Below, one piece after another: positions 9,863 to 18,219 of a DNA stretch of 63,432 nt; position 1 is the first letter of the stretch; each line of letters starts with the position of its first letter. A program made the position numbers and the translations under genes. The stretch is taken from NCBI GenBank assembly GCA_964448115.1, contig CAYUVA010000021.1, positions 1 through 63,432 of the forward strand. The letters are read 5' to 3'. The notes under the pieces are model-generated. The model did no database searches and was not told the origin of the DNA. It saw only the letters and a list, made by a program, of their open reading frames with translations. Source of the stretch: CAYUVA01 sp964448115 [NCBI: uncultured bacterium] (GTDB lineage: Bacteria > CAYUVA01).

Positions 9863-11272
9863 TTATTTATTGAGTATATGAATCGCGGCGCCGTGAATTG
9901 CCTTTGCTGCCTCCATCAGAGTCTCCGAGAAGGTTGGGTGTGGATGTATGAGATCAGCCAAATCGGAGACAGTGGCATTGCACTCAATGGCAAGGGATAC
10001 CTCGCTAATCATCTCGGAAGCCCCTGCTCCTACGATACGGGCGCCGATTATTCGCTGGCTTGATTTCTCGGCTAGCAAAAGTGCGTATCCTTTGACCTCG
10101 CCGGTTGTAAGCGCCCTTCCCGAGGCAGCATAGGGGAACTTGCCGACCTGGTAATCGATACCAGCCTCCTTAGCCTGGGACCCTGAGATGCCAACCACAG
10201 CGATCTCTGGATCGGTGAAGCAGACCGCCGGCACCACCTTTGGATCATATCTCGAATCCAGACCGGCGATGGCTTCGGCAGCGACCTCCCCCTCCTTGGA
10301 AGCCTTGTGGGCAAGCATCGGCTGTCCGGTGATATCGCCGATGGCGTAGATGTGCTTGATATTGCTCTGTCGCCTGCTGTCAACTTGTATGAAGCCTTTG
10401 TCATCGGTTGATAGTCCGATGGTCTCCAGCCCCAATTCGTCTATATATGGTACTCTCCCCACCGCAATCAACATCTTGGAGCATTGGATCTTTTCGATTC
10501 CCTTAGTCGTCTCTATATCGACATAGAGTCGGTCATCCTTTATATAATAAGCGGATACTTTCGAATCGGTGAGTACCTTGACCCCAAGTTTCTTCAAGGA
10601 AAGGGCGATCATTCTAGCTACATCCTTCTCGAAGCCGGGAAGCAGTTGTGGCATAAGCTCAATGACGGTAACCTTGCTCCCCATCTTGGCAAAGTAAGTC
10701 CCCAGCTCAAGCCCGATATATCCTCCGCCGATGATAGCGATGGAATCGGGGATCAGTGTTAGGGATAGTGCGTCCGTCGAGTCAATGATGAACTTGTGAT
10801 CCACCGGCAGATTGCTAAGCTGGGCTGAGCGGCTGCCGCTGGCGATGATGAGATTGTCTGCGGCAAGCTCAGTCTTGTTACCAGATAATTCTACCAGGAT
10901 TTTATGCGGCTCGATGAATCGAGCGTTACCCTTTACAACCCTGACTCCGTTGTCTTTGAGCAGCTTGGATACACCGCTGGTCAGCCTGGAGACTATTTTA
11001 TCCTTCCATTCGATCAGTCTTGGGCAATCGATCTTCGGTTCGCCGAATTCGATACCCATGTTTTGGAAGTGTTTTGCCTGATGGACCATCTTGGCTGCAT
11101 TAAGCAGCGCCTTTGAGGGTATGCAGCCGACATTAAGGCATGTGCCACCGATATTATCCTTTTCAACAAGGGTAACCTTGACTCCAAGCTGTGCCAGCCT
11201 GATAGCAGCGGTGTAACCGCCAGGTCCCCCGCCGATGACGATGGTGGTATAACTTACAGGGTTTTTATCCAT
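9863..11272 (-). CDS. lpdA: Dihydrolipoyl dehydrogenase
   Basis: This FAD flavoprotein of 469 residues, normal for the family, reoxidises dihydrolipoamide with NAD+ in 2-oxoacid dehydrogenase or glycine-cleavage complexes. Residues 14-19 give the FAD-binding GGGPGG. GGTCLNVGC near residue 43 holds the redox-active cysteine pair. A second nucleotide fold has IIGGGYIGLE. The C-terminal HPHPTFSETLMEA supplies the catalytic His-Glu dyad. No E1, E2 or glycine-cleavage gene is nearby, so the partner complex is unknown. The gene follows the AT-rich metalloprotease-like gene by only 7 nt but has normal GC content, so co-transcription may be recent. Confidence 0.96.
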   Translation of the reverse strand: MDKNPVSYTTIVIGGGPGGYTAAIRLAQLGVKVTLVEKDNIGGTCLNVGCIPSKALLNAAKMVHQAKHFQNMGIEFGEPKIDCPRLIEWKDKIVSRLTSGVSKLLKDNGVRVVKGNARFIEPHKILVELSGNKTELAADNLIIASGSRSAQLSNLPVDHKFIIDSTDALSLTLIPDSIAIIGGGYIGLELGTYFAKMGSKVTVIELMPQLLPGFEKDVARMIALSLKKLGVKVLTDSKVSAYYIKDDRLYVDIETTKGIEKIQCSKMLIAVGRVPYIDELGLETIGLSTDDKGFIQVDSRRQSNIKHIYAIGDITGQPMLAHKASKEGEVAAEAIAGLDSRYDPKVVPAVCFTDPEIAVVGISGSQAKEAGIDYQVGKFPYAASGRALTTGEVKGYALLLAEKSSQRIIGARIVGAGASEMISEVSLAIECNATVSDLADLIHPHPTFSETLMEAAKAIHGAAIHILNK

Positions 11273-11279
11273 TTTGCTT

Positions 11280-12812
11280 TTAACTAATCACTTCACCATT
11301 ACAATCTTCATGTTGAGATGGAAACCTTCTCATGGCAAAGATTCTATCCATCTCGTAAGCATAACCGGCAAGGTAAATAGTGGTAATGGAGATAGCATTG
11401 AGTGCTTTTCTGCGATACTCCTCTTCATCACATTCATATCTTAAGCTCATGATGTAAAAAAACAATTCGTGTAATAGTAATGGAATATTGTTATTAAGAT
11501 TTTCAGGAAGAGTATCTAGTTCAGCCTTAAAAAAGCTTATAATATTCTTATAGAATTCTTTATTAGTTTGTTGTTCCTTAAAGCTACTAACTTCTGCTTC
11601 ACCTGCCACTTTATAAATATTTGATTCATTAAACACATCGAATATTTTTTTCAATAGTTCATTGAAATTCTTTATTTCATTATTTTCACTAATATATTTA
11701 AAATGTTTTTTTATAATTTCAATTTTACTTTTAATCATAGAAAAAGAGCAAAAGCAAATAACATTTCCATAATCCTTCATTTCATTATCTGTTAATAAAC
11801 TCTTTAGATTATTTATGTAGTCATCGAAACTTGAAAAAGACGAAGGATTTTTATTATTTAATTTATTTATTATTGTCTCTGGTATGCGACAATTTGTTAG
11901 TTTTCTTTTTAATGAGGAAATATCATCCTCCAGTACCATCTCTTCAGCAATATCTTGTGGATTGTCTATGTTATTTATCAACCATCTCAAGCCATAATCT
12001 TCAAGCCATTTTCTAAATAATACATGATTATCTTTATCTGATTTTAGAAAATAATTTATATCATATTCAATCCCCTTTTGAGAAAAATATTCCTTTACCG
12101 CATACAATCTCAACGAAAGTTGGTACAATAATTCATCATCAGCAATTTTTATTCCGCGTAAATTCCTAAAATATTCATAAAACATAATTGTAAAAAATTT
12201 ATAATAATCATCAAAGAAAAAGAAAGTCAAATTGAAAAGATCTGCCAGAAAATCTTCAGTAATTTCTTCTATATGATCTGACATAAATATCTCATTAATG
12301 GAAAAATTATCGAAATCAATATTTCCTCTAACCCTTTCCCAATCATACACACTAGAGAAATACCAATGGCCAAATTCATGGAAAATTATAGGAACAATTT
12401 CGTGAATATCGTAAATATCCCTTGCAGGAATAAATATTATACCGTATGCAGGATTGATTCTATGGGTAGAATCATTAGTAACCTTTACAACTACCTTTTT
12501 TGAGTAATCCCATGCCTCATTAGATCTTTGATTGAATTCTGAAATCTCATATAAGGAAGGTTCAAATCTATTGGTAAGAAAATGTATAATTCCGTCTATG
12601 GCTTTGATCAGTATTTGAAGTGATCCGCGGAATTCATTTATACCAGGTGAAAACTCGAAGATCTCTAGATAGTTGCCCTGTCGTCGCTGTGACACCATAT
12701 CATCGAAATGTTCTATGGCAGTCTTCATAAAATCAATAAGTGCCTCATAATAGCTTATGATATAAGTGGTGAGTTGGATGTTTATCTTCATATTCGAGAA
12801 TAGGTCTTTCAA
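11280..12812 (-). CDS. AT-rich HEFGH putative zinc metalloprotease
   Basis: A protein of 510 residues from TTG 12812, or 503 from ATG 12791; neither start has a convincing Shine-Dalgarno sequence. Residues 145-149 read HEFGH, the HExxH zinc-binding motif, inside a hydrophobic helix (IVPIIFHEFGHWYF). About 35 residues later EEITEDFLADLF offers a Glu plus an Ala-Asp pair, as in gluzincin-type third-ligand helices. No signal peptide or membrane segment is seen, so it should be cytoplasmic. The rest is rich in Lys, Asn, Ile and Phe and matches no family I recognise. Base composition is far more AT-rich than that of lpdA or cysC on either side, suggesting horizontal transfer. Activity is inferred from the motif only. 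Confidence 0.8.
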   Translation of the reverse strand: MKDLFSNMKINIQLTTYIISYYEALIDFMKTAIEHFDDMVSQRRQGNYLEIFEFSPGINEFRGSLQILIKAIDGIIHFLTNRFEPSLYEISEFNQRSNEAWDYSKKVVVKVTNDSTHRINPAYGIIFIPARDIYDIHEIVPIIFHEFGHWYFSSVYDWERVRGNIDFDNFSINEIFMSDHIEEITEDFLADLFNLTFFFFDDYYKFFTIMFYEYFRNLRGIKIADDELLYQLSLRLYAVKEYFSQKGIEYDINYFLKSDKDNHVLFRKWLEDYGLRWLINNIDNPQDIAEEMVLEDDISSLKRKLTNCRIPETIINKLNNKNPSSFSSFDDYINNLKSLLTDNEMKDYGNVICFCSFSMIKSKIEIIKKHFKYISENNEIKNFNELLKKIFDVFNESNIYKVAGEAEVSSFKEQQTNKEFYKNIISFFKAELDTLPENLNNNIPLLLHELFFYIMSLRYECDEEEYRRKALNAISITTIYLAGYAYEMDRIFAMRRFPSQHEDCNGEVIS

Positions 12813-12912
12813 TATGTTTCTTATGGTTATTTAGATAGCTGTTGAAATCGTTACATCGCGTGGGCATGCTGTAATAAAATAATGAAATACATCTTCCTCC
12901 AAGAAATTCCAT
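12745..12912 (-). CDS. Small ORF (55 aa) overlapping the HEFGH gene start
   Basis: ATG at 12912-12910 is preceded by a near-perfect AAGGAGG (12921-12927) at 8 nt, the best ribosome-binding site of the island. The 55-residue product starts MEFLGGRCISLFYYSM and overlaps the HEFGH frame by 68 nt in another frame. It may be a leader peptide coupled to the downstream gene, or the true N terminus of that gene separated by a frameshift. Nothing in the product is recognisable. Confidence 0.4.
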   Translation of the reverse strand: MEFLGGRCISLFYYSMPTRCNDFNSYLNNHKKHIERPILEYEDKHPTHHLYHKLL

Positions 12913-12966
12913 AGTAGAATCCTCCTTCGCAGAGATATTAATATGGAAAAGAGATTATATAGGAGT

Positions 12967-13119
12967 TCAAGCCTTCTTTTTACGCTTGAGTTCTTTTACT
13001 GCTTTGAATCTATCAGGCAAATAATCCTCAAACATCCCTCTAGTGGTGTGGCGCTTGTCCACGAAGCACTTATCCTTCTCGAAGGATCTTCGTTCCTGTG
13101 GGCAACGAACTTTCTTCAT
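12967..13119 (-). CDS. Small basic protein (50 aa), unknown
   Basis: ATG at 13119-13117 has AGGAG 8 nt upstream, and a TTGTAT-17-TATATT promoter lies a further 60 nt up. The product begins MKKVRCPQERRSFEKDKC and ends in a Lys-rich tail (ELKRKKKA). It has two cysteines and is strongly basic in its last third. No family is recognised. It sits upstream of the overlapping 55-aa ORF and the HEFGH gene on the same strand, so the three may form one transcript. Start signals are good, but the short length keeps confidence moderate. Confidence 0.5.
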   Translation of the reverse strand: MKKVRCPQERRSFEKDKCFVDKRHTTRGMFEDYLPDRFKAVKELKRKKKA

Positions 13120-13176
13120 AGCTTAACTCCTAGCTTCTTTAACAATGTATGAAACCGTATGTTCCAGTTTATCTTC

Positions 13177-13205
13177 AATATAATGTAAACAATTTTTAAA
13201 TACAA
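13177..13205 (-). promoter_or_regulatory. Promoter of the AT-rich island genes
   Basis: On the minus strand, TTGTAT (13200-13205) and TATATT (13177-13182) are separated by exactly 17 nt. Expected transcription start is about 50 nt before the 50-aa ORF. The surrounding DNA is AT-rich, which raises the chance of a fortuitous match. Confidence 0.42.
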
Positions 13206-13273
13206 CAAGAGAATGAACAACGGTTTTTGGGAATTATTTTTTATTTATCTTAGCTATTCCTGCAAAGACCCAG

Positions 13274-13879
13274 CTATATATACCCCAGTGCCTTTAGCCT
13301 TTGTTTGATGGTCTCCTCTTCTTCGGGGTTATAGTCCTCATTCTCGAGCTCTACTTTGGGGATATATCCGAGGATCTCAAGGGTTTTTAGGATCTTTGCA
13401 ATGCTCTCGTCAACCGTTTCCTTGTCGGTCTCGCAGACGATCTCGGCGTCCTCTGGTTCCTCGTATGGGTCCGATATGCCGGTGAAATTTTCGATCTCGC
13501 CTTTTATCGCCTTTGCATATAAGCCCTTGGGATCTCGATTTATGAGTACCTCGATAGGGCACTTGCAGTAAACCTCGACATACTTGCCGATCAGCTTCCG
13601 ATTTTCATTTCGGATCGCCCTATATGGCGAGATGGCGGCTCCAATGGCACAGACATCGTTGCGAGTCAGCAGGTTGCACACGAAGCCGATGCGCCTTATG
13701 TTGATGTCCCTATCCTCCTTGGAGAATCCGAGTCCCTTGGAGAGATTTTCCCTGACCACATCGCCATCCAGAACTTCAACCTTCAAACCTCTTTCCAGCA
13801 ATTCTTCAGCAACGCTCCTGGAAAGCGTGGTCTTGCCTGAGCCAGATAGTCCGGTGAACCAGATCGTGAAACCCTTCAT
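13274..13879 (-). CDS. cysC: Adenylylsulfate (APS) kinase
   Basis: This cytoplasmic enzyme phosphorylates APS to PAPS, the donor for sulfotransferases and assimilatory reduction. The P-loop GLSGSGKTT is at residues 10-18, the DGD motif ([11 protein letters not shown]) near 39, and the active-site ISPYR segment near 84. At 201 residues it is slightly longer than usual because of an acidic C-terminal tail ending [11 protein letters not shown]. The same type of tail ends the ribbon-helix-helix protein two genes upstream. No sulfurylase, PAPS reductase or sulfotransferase is in the window. It lies 28 nt after the phosphatase-superfamily gene and is probably in its operon. Confidence 0.94.
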   Translation of the reverse strand: MKGFTIWFTGLSGSGKTTLSRSVAEELLERGLKVEVLDGDVVRENLSKGLGFSKEDRDINIRRIGFVCNLLTRNDVCAIGAAISPYRAIRNENRKLIGKYVEVYCKCPIEVLINRDPKGLYAKAIKGEIENFTGISDPYEEPEDAEIVCETDKETVDESIAKILKTLEILGYIPKVELENEDYNPEEEETIKQRLKALGYI

Positions 13880-13907
13880 TAGTGAACTCCTTTCGTTGTT
13901 CAGTTGG

Positions 13908-15293
13908 TTAGTTCTTAATAATCGATCGCCCTATCATGTCTTCGGGCACATCGATTCCAAAGTAGGTCAGCACGGTGGGTGCGATGTCGTATATTGAAAA
14001 TGTCTCCTTGACTTGAGCAAAGCGCTCCTTCGGCATATCAGTGATGAAGATGCCATCCTCTGCGTGATTGGCATCGTCGGGACCGGTGTCGTTCTCGTAC
14101 ATCCAGATTTTTCCGTTGCCGACGGTTGCAGCCGATCTCCAATCGAGATTTCCGAGATAAACGACCAGGTCAGGGGGTATTCGTTTGCACTCACGATATA
14201 TCTGTTCGGGTATGAGTGCCTTGGTGTTGATCCTGTTTCCATGCTCATCGGTCATTGCTTCCAGGTCAGCTATGATCCTTGCCCTGAATTCCTCATACTC
14301 GGCTTGCGGTATTATGCCCTGCGGCTCTCGTTCCTGCACATTGAAAAAGATACGGCTGTAGTAGCCACCCTCGCCCCATGCGTAAGTTTTCGACCAGTCG
14401 ATCATCTCCATCTTGAGCCTGGTTGGCTCTGCCGGCTCCTCTTTAAGGGTTAGGTATCCTTTCTTGATGAGCCATTCGTTTATGCATATAGCCCCGATCA
14501 TGGTCTTGGCGCCGTGATCCGAGACCACCATGACATTACAGTCATCGCCTAATACTTTAAGCGTTTTGCCGATCTCCTGGTCTAGCAGAACATAATAATC
14601 ATGGATAACCGACTCGTAAGGGTTCCCCGGCTCGTAGAGTCGATGGTTCTTATCCATGTATCGCCAGAAGCCGTGGTGTATGCGATCCGGACCCATCTCC
14701 ACCATCATTGCAAAGTCGAAACTATCGTTTGCCAACAGGTAGCGCAGCGCCATAAATCTCCTTCGGGTCATCACGATGATATCATCGAGCAGCTTCTCCT
14801 TGTTGTCGGTGCGGAAGTTCTTTACATCGATTATATAATCGTCCTCTGCTGCTCGATCCAGCGCATGTTTAATCTCATCAGGATATGTATATTGGACGCT
14901 CTTGTCGGGGGTGAGGAAGCTGGCCACCATAACGCCGTTCAGTGGTTTAGGTGGATAAGTCTGTGGCACGCCCAGAATTAGCGATCTCAGGCGGTTGCGC
15001 GACAGGTAGTTCCAGACCGTCTTCTCCTTGACATACTTGGCATTGGCGAAATAAAGCGCTTCGTAGTCGTAGCTCTTGCGGTTTCTGAAGCCATAGAATC
15101 CGAGTTGACCCGGATCCTTGGATGTCATCATCGCCGTCCAGGCGGGGACGGTGATGGGGGGGATGGTCGATCTCAGCCTGGCATAGACTCCCTTTTGGCA
15201 AAGCGCCTTTAGATTAGGGAGATCATCCAACCAGGCATCGAAGGTTAACTGCGGGGTCATGCAGTCCATGCCGAATATGATAAGTTTTGTCAT
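13908..15293 (-). CDS. Alkaline-phosphatase-superfamily phosphodiesterase/nucleotide pyrophosphatase
   Basis: The 461-residue protein matches the type I phosphodiesterase/nucleotide pyrophosphatase family. The first metal-binding Asp sits in [10 protein letters not shown] near the start. The nucleophilic Thr is in [13 protein letters not shown], with further metal ligands in [10 protein letters not shown] and VVSDHGA. Such enzymes hydrolyse phosphate or sulfate mono- and diesters; the substrate cannot be read from sequence. No signal peptide is seen, so it is probably cytoplasmic. The Cys after the first metal Asp (DC rather than the more common DG) is a small deviation. It sits between the RHH gene (18 nt upstream) and cysC, so a role in sulfated or nucleotide substrates is plausible but unproven. 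Confidence 0.88.
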   Translation of the reverse strand: MTKLIIFGMDCMTPQLTFDAWLDDLPNLKALCQKGVYARLRSTIPPITVPAWTAMMTSKDPGQLGFYGFRNRKSYDYEALYFANAKYVKEKTVWNYLSRNRLRSLILGVPQTYPPKPLNGVMVASFLTPDKSVQYTYPDEIKHALDRAAEDDYIIDVKNFRTDNKEKLLDDIIVMTRRRFMALRYLLANDSFDFAMMVEMGPDRIHHGFWRYMDKNHRLYEPGNPYESVIHDYYVLLDQEIGKTLKVLGDDCNVMVVSDHGAKTMIGAICINEWLIKKGYLTLKEEPAEPTRLKMEMIDWSKTYAWGEGGYYSRIFFNVQEREPQGIIPQAEYEEFRARIIADLEAMTDEHGNRINTKALIPEQIYRECKRIPPDLVVYLGNLDWRSAATVGNGKIWMYENDTGPDDANHAEDGIFITDMPKERFAQVKETFSIYDIAPTVLTYFGIDVPEDMIGRSIIKN

Positions 15294-15311
15294 CTTGACT
15301 CCTTTAGTATT

Positions 15312-15536
15312 CTATAGATAACCGAGGTTTTTCAGCTTTTTCTTTATAACCCTTAGCTCCTCTGGGGTAAAGCTCTTTTCTTGTTGTTCATTTTCAGTTT
15401 CATGCTCACTCAGGATATCCCTTAGCACATAGACTATGAATTCCGTAGGTGAACTGAATCCAGAGTCCTCGATAAGTGCTTGTATTTTCTTGTATAATAT
15501 CGTAGGTATCTTGATGGTTACTCTTTTGTCTTTCAT
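15312..15536 (-). CDS. Ribbon-helix-helix protein with LGY tail, probable autoregulator
   Basis: This is a 74-residue protein. Residues 1-45 fit an RHH (CopG/MetJ-type) fold: a basic beta strand RVTIKIPTILYKK, then two helices around GFSSPTEFIVYVLRDIL. RHH proteins bind DNA as dimers through the strand. After a Glu/Gln-rich linker the last residues, VIKKKLKNLGYL, closely match the tail of CysC downstream. It is first in the operon, directly behind a promoter overlapped by ACTC/GAGT half-sites, so it probably represses its own operon. Confidence 0.82.
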   Translation of the reverse strand: MKDKRVTIKIPTILYKKIQALIEDSGFSSPTEFIVYVLRDILSEHETENEQQEKSFTPEELRVIKKKLKNLGYL

Positions 15537-15560
15537 TTGTTTCTGCCTTTTCTGCCAACG

Positions 15561-15589
15561 ACACTCATATTGTACTCTAATTTGAGTGT
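15561..15589. promoter_or_regulatory. Candidate RHH operator (inverted repeat)
   Basis: ACACTCA (15561-15567) and TGAGTGT (15583-15589) form a perfect 7-bp inverted repeat with a 15-nt spacer. A third ACTC at 15574-15577 is exactly 11 bp from the first, one helical turn. The site overlaps the -10 box of the promoter for the RHH gene. Helically phased 4-bp half-sites are the usual target type of RHH repressors. Confidence 0.55.
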
Positions 15590-15613
15590 ATCACCAGGTA
15601 AATATCTTGTCAA
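15585..15613 (-). promoter_or_regulatory. Promoter of the RHH-phosphatase-cysC operon
   Basis: On the minus strand, consensus TTGACA (15608-15613) is followed after 17 nt by TACACT (15585-15590). Transcription would start about 40 nt before the RHH start codon. The -10 box lies within the right arm of the 15561-15589 inverted repeat, so bound repressor would block polymerase. Confidence 0.55.
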
Positions 15614-15648
15614 GTGGCAGGAAGGATCGTATTGTCTCATTTTTTACT

Positions 15649-15676
15649 TTGTGTTAAATTTAAAATTGACTATACT
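15649..15676 (+). promoter_or_regulatory. Candidate promoter of the TPR membrane protein
   Basis: TTGTGT (15649-15654) and TATACT (15671-15676) are 16 nt apart. The predicted start is only about 20 nt before the TTG start codon, leaving room for the AGAGGGGAAG ribosome-binding site. The -35 match is weak. Confidence 0.35.
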
Positions 15677-15701
15677 TATATTGACCAAGAGGGGAAGTTC
15701 C

Positions 15702-18089
15702 TTGGACGAGCAGGATATTAAGAAACACATCAAGAAGGCAAAGGAATACCTCGATAAAGGCGATTACGAGCTAAGCATCGAGGAACTAGACCTAGTGCTG
15801 CGCGAGGATCCCAATCACAAGCTCGCTCAGGCACTAATGCAAAAAGCCCTTGAGATGATGGAGCAAGCTGAACCAGAGGACATGGAATTCGACGAGGACT
15901 TCTTTGAGAAGCAACAGCTCGACCAGGATCTTGAAAGCCCGGATATTGATGATGAACTTAAGGCTGAGCCATTCGAGGAACCCTTTGATGAGCTGGATAC
16001 ACCCCTGCCGGATGAAGCTGATTTCAAGTTCGATGAACACGGGGATGACATGAAGCCGCCAAGCTCAACCGATATGGATCTGAGGGACCTATTCGAGGGG
16101 GAAGGCGAAAGAGATATATTCGAGAAAGAAACCCCAAAAGACACCGAGGATGGGGGGGAGGAATTCTCCTTTGATGATCTCGAAGAAGAACACAAAATTG
16201 ACCAACGGGACGAGGATCTCATCGAGGATGATCTCTTCAAGGAAGGCTCTGCATTCACCAAGTATGACAGCGGTTTGGATGAGGAGTATGAACAAGAGGG
16301 GAAAGAGGAGATCTTCGAGGATATCGAACAAAGCGAGTTAGATAAACTGGCTGAGGAAACCGAGGATATCTTTGAGGAATCGAGCGAACAGCTTGATGAA
16401 GAATCCGAGGAGGAACTTCTTGAGCAAGAAAGCTCTGAAGACCAAAGCTCCCTGGAGGATATTGAAAGGATAAGGAAATACTGGATCGAGGGCGCGGAGT
16501 GCTTCCGAAACAAGGACTACCACGGATGCATCCAGAAGATGCAGCAACTACTCAAAATCGATCCCAATAACGAGGGAGCACTTGGATATATCGATATGGC
16601 CAAGGAAAAACTGGAGCTACAAAAATCTGCCAAGAAACCACCACCAAAGCAAAAAGAGAAACTCGATGCACAAGCCATACCTCAAGAGGGAACGGTCGAT
16701 CTGAGACAGGAGCTTGCAAATGAGGGCTTTGCAGACGACCTTCAAGCCGAGGAGGGGGCATCCGAGGAGTCCGCTCCCGAACAAGAGGAATTCCCCTTCA
16801 CTGATGATGAACAAGCCGAAATCGAAGATCCCTATACGGCGCCCTGGGACACAGAGGAAAAAGAATCCTACGAGTTCGAGGATCTCGAACAAATGCCCGA
16901 TGAACAACAGAAGGTACAGGCGAGCTATGATGCTATCATCGACTCGGGTGAAGAGGATTCAGACTTGATCGGTAAACTGGAGATGCCTATCGACGAAACC
17001 GAGATCGAACCAGAAGCAGAGGAAGAGGAGGAATTCCCCACCGAGACGCCCACGACCTTTGGACTGCCGCTTAAAGGAGTCTCCAAGATTGCCTTATATG
17101 TAGGGATTATAGCTGTTGTGATTATAGTTATTGGAGTCTCGGTGTATTTCTATATCTCATTCAGCTCGACCGAGGGACTTAGACAGGGTACCGAAACCGT
17201 GCAACCGACATCGACTCCTTTGCCAAAGGAACAGATGATCGAGGAAGCCAAGATAATCGAGGAAAATATCAACAAGGTTAAAGAACTCTTCAACGCCGGA
17301 CAGTACGAGAAGTGTCTCGAGCTTGCTGGAACATACCTGCAGATCTATCCGGGAAACGAGACCCTGAAGGAATATGTAGATAAATCGTCTGCCATCATCG
17401 AGAAAATAAAGGCTGATCAGAAGGAAAGGCAAAGGGTTCAAAGCATAAGAAACTACTATGCAAAGGGAAAAGAATACTTCCAGCAAGGGAAATATGGCTC
17501 TGCAATATCCACCCTGAAAAAAGTGCTAGCGCTTGATCCCAATAATCAAGGAGCTAAGAAATATATCGCTGAAGCAGAAAAGAAGCTGGAGGAGATCAGG
17601 ATTGAACGGGAAAAACTGGCTAAGAAAAACAGGTACATGAGCAAGGCTCGAGAACTGACCCTCGCCGAGAAATATAACAATGCAATCGACCAATTAAACA
17701 AAGCGCTCGAGCTTTTCCCCGGCGACCAGGAGGTGCTCGACCAGATACAGGCAGTCGAGAAGGCTAGAGAACAAGCCAAGAAAGAGCGCATCGGTGAGCT
17801 TCTTAGTCAAGGAGAAAAGCATTATTCACAGAAGGAATATGAGAAATGCATCCAGGTAATGGATGCTGTATTGCAGATCGATCCGGAAAATATTAGTGCA
17901 AAGAACTTCATATCCATTGCCAGGTTTGAGATAGATATAAGAGAACACTTCCAGAAGGGGAAACAAGCCTTCGATGAGGGAAGGTACGAGGATTGCATAA
18001 AGAATATGGACTATATCATCTCAAAGAAGCCAGAGGATGAGGAGGCAAAAAGGCTAAAAAACCTGGCTATTTACGCCCTGGAAGAGTAG
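15702..18089 (+). CDS. Acidic single-pass membrane protein with TPR repeats on both sides
   Basis: I place the start at TTG 15702 because AGAGGGGAAG lies just upstream and the first TPR begins at once; an in-frame ATG at 15537 would add 55 residues of noncoding-like sequence through the promoter. The 795-residue product has a TPR at 5-50 (AKEYLDKGDYELSIEEL), a very Glu/Asp-rich stretch, a second TPR near 255-305, more acidic linker, and one transmembrane helix at about 460-485. Another four or so TPRs follow from 520 to the end (for example KGKEYFQQGKYGSAISTL). With no signal peptide, the acidic half should be cytoplasmic and the C-terminal TPRs extracytoplasmic. TPRs mediate protein contacts; a scaffold linking inside and outside is plausible. 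It diverges from the RHH gene. Confidence 0.85.
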   Translation: MDEQDIKKHIKKAKEYLDKGDYELSIEELDLVLREDPNHKLAQALMQKALEMMEQAEPEDMEFDEDFFEKQQLDQDLESPDIDDELKAEPFEEPFDELDTPLPDEADFKFDEHGDDMKPPSSTDMDLRDLFEGEGERDIFEKETPKDTEDGGEEFSFDDLEEEHKIDQRDEDLIEDDLFKEGSAFTKYDSGLDEEYEQEGKEEIFEDIEQSELDKLAEETEDIFEESSEQLDEESEEELLEQESSEDQSSLEDIERIRKYWIEGAECFRNKDYHGCIQKMQQLLKIDPNNEGALGYIDMAKEKLELQKSAKKPPPKQKEKLDAQAIPQEGTVDLRQELANEGFADDLQAEEGASEESAPEQEEFPFTDDEQAEIEDPYTAPWDTEEKESYEFEDLEQMPDEQQKVQASYDAIIDSGEEDSDLIGKLEMPIDETEIEPEAEEEEEFPTETPTTFGLPLKGVSKIALYVGIIAVVIIVIGVSVYFYISFSSTEGLRQGTETVQPTSTPLPKEQMIEEAKIIEENINKVKELFNAGQYEKCLELAGTYLQIYPGNETLKEYVDKSSAIIEKIKADQKERQRVQSIRNYYAKGKEYFQQGKYGSAISTLKKVLALDPNNQGAKKYIAEAEKKLEEIRIEREKLAKKNRYMSKARELTLAEKYNNAIDQLNKALELFPGDQEVLDQIQAVEKAREQAKKERIGELLSQGEKHYSQKEYEKCIQVMDAVLQIDPENISAKNFISIARFEIDIREHFQKGKQAFDEGRYEDCIKNMDYIISKKPEDEEAKRLKNLAIYALEE

Positions 18090-18219
18090 CTCAAAAGCAC
18101 TTGCGACTTTGATATAATTACCAGTGTGTATAATCGCACCGATCTGAGGATAGATCATGGAAATATGAAGGTAATTACAATATACTAGCCTCCAATATGG
18201 ATAGCATGGAGTTGCGATT

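Noticed and set aside
12943-13152. 69-residue rightward ORF in the AT-rich island
   Set aside because: It is antisense to the 50-aa ORF, which has the better start signals, and it shows no protein-like features.
15537-15701. N-terminal extension of the TPR protein from ATG 15537
   Set aside because: It crosses the RHH operator and promoter and reads as noncoding sequence; TTG 15702 has a proper ribosome-binding site.
18101-18134. TTGCGA and TATAAT before surE as a promoter
   Set aside because: The spacing is 22 nt, and other pairings in this stretch are too short or poorly matched.
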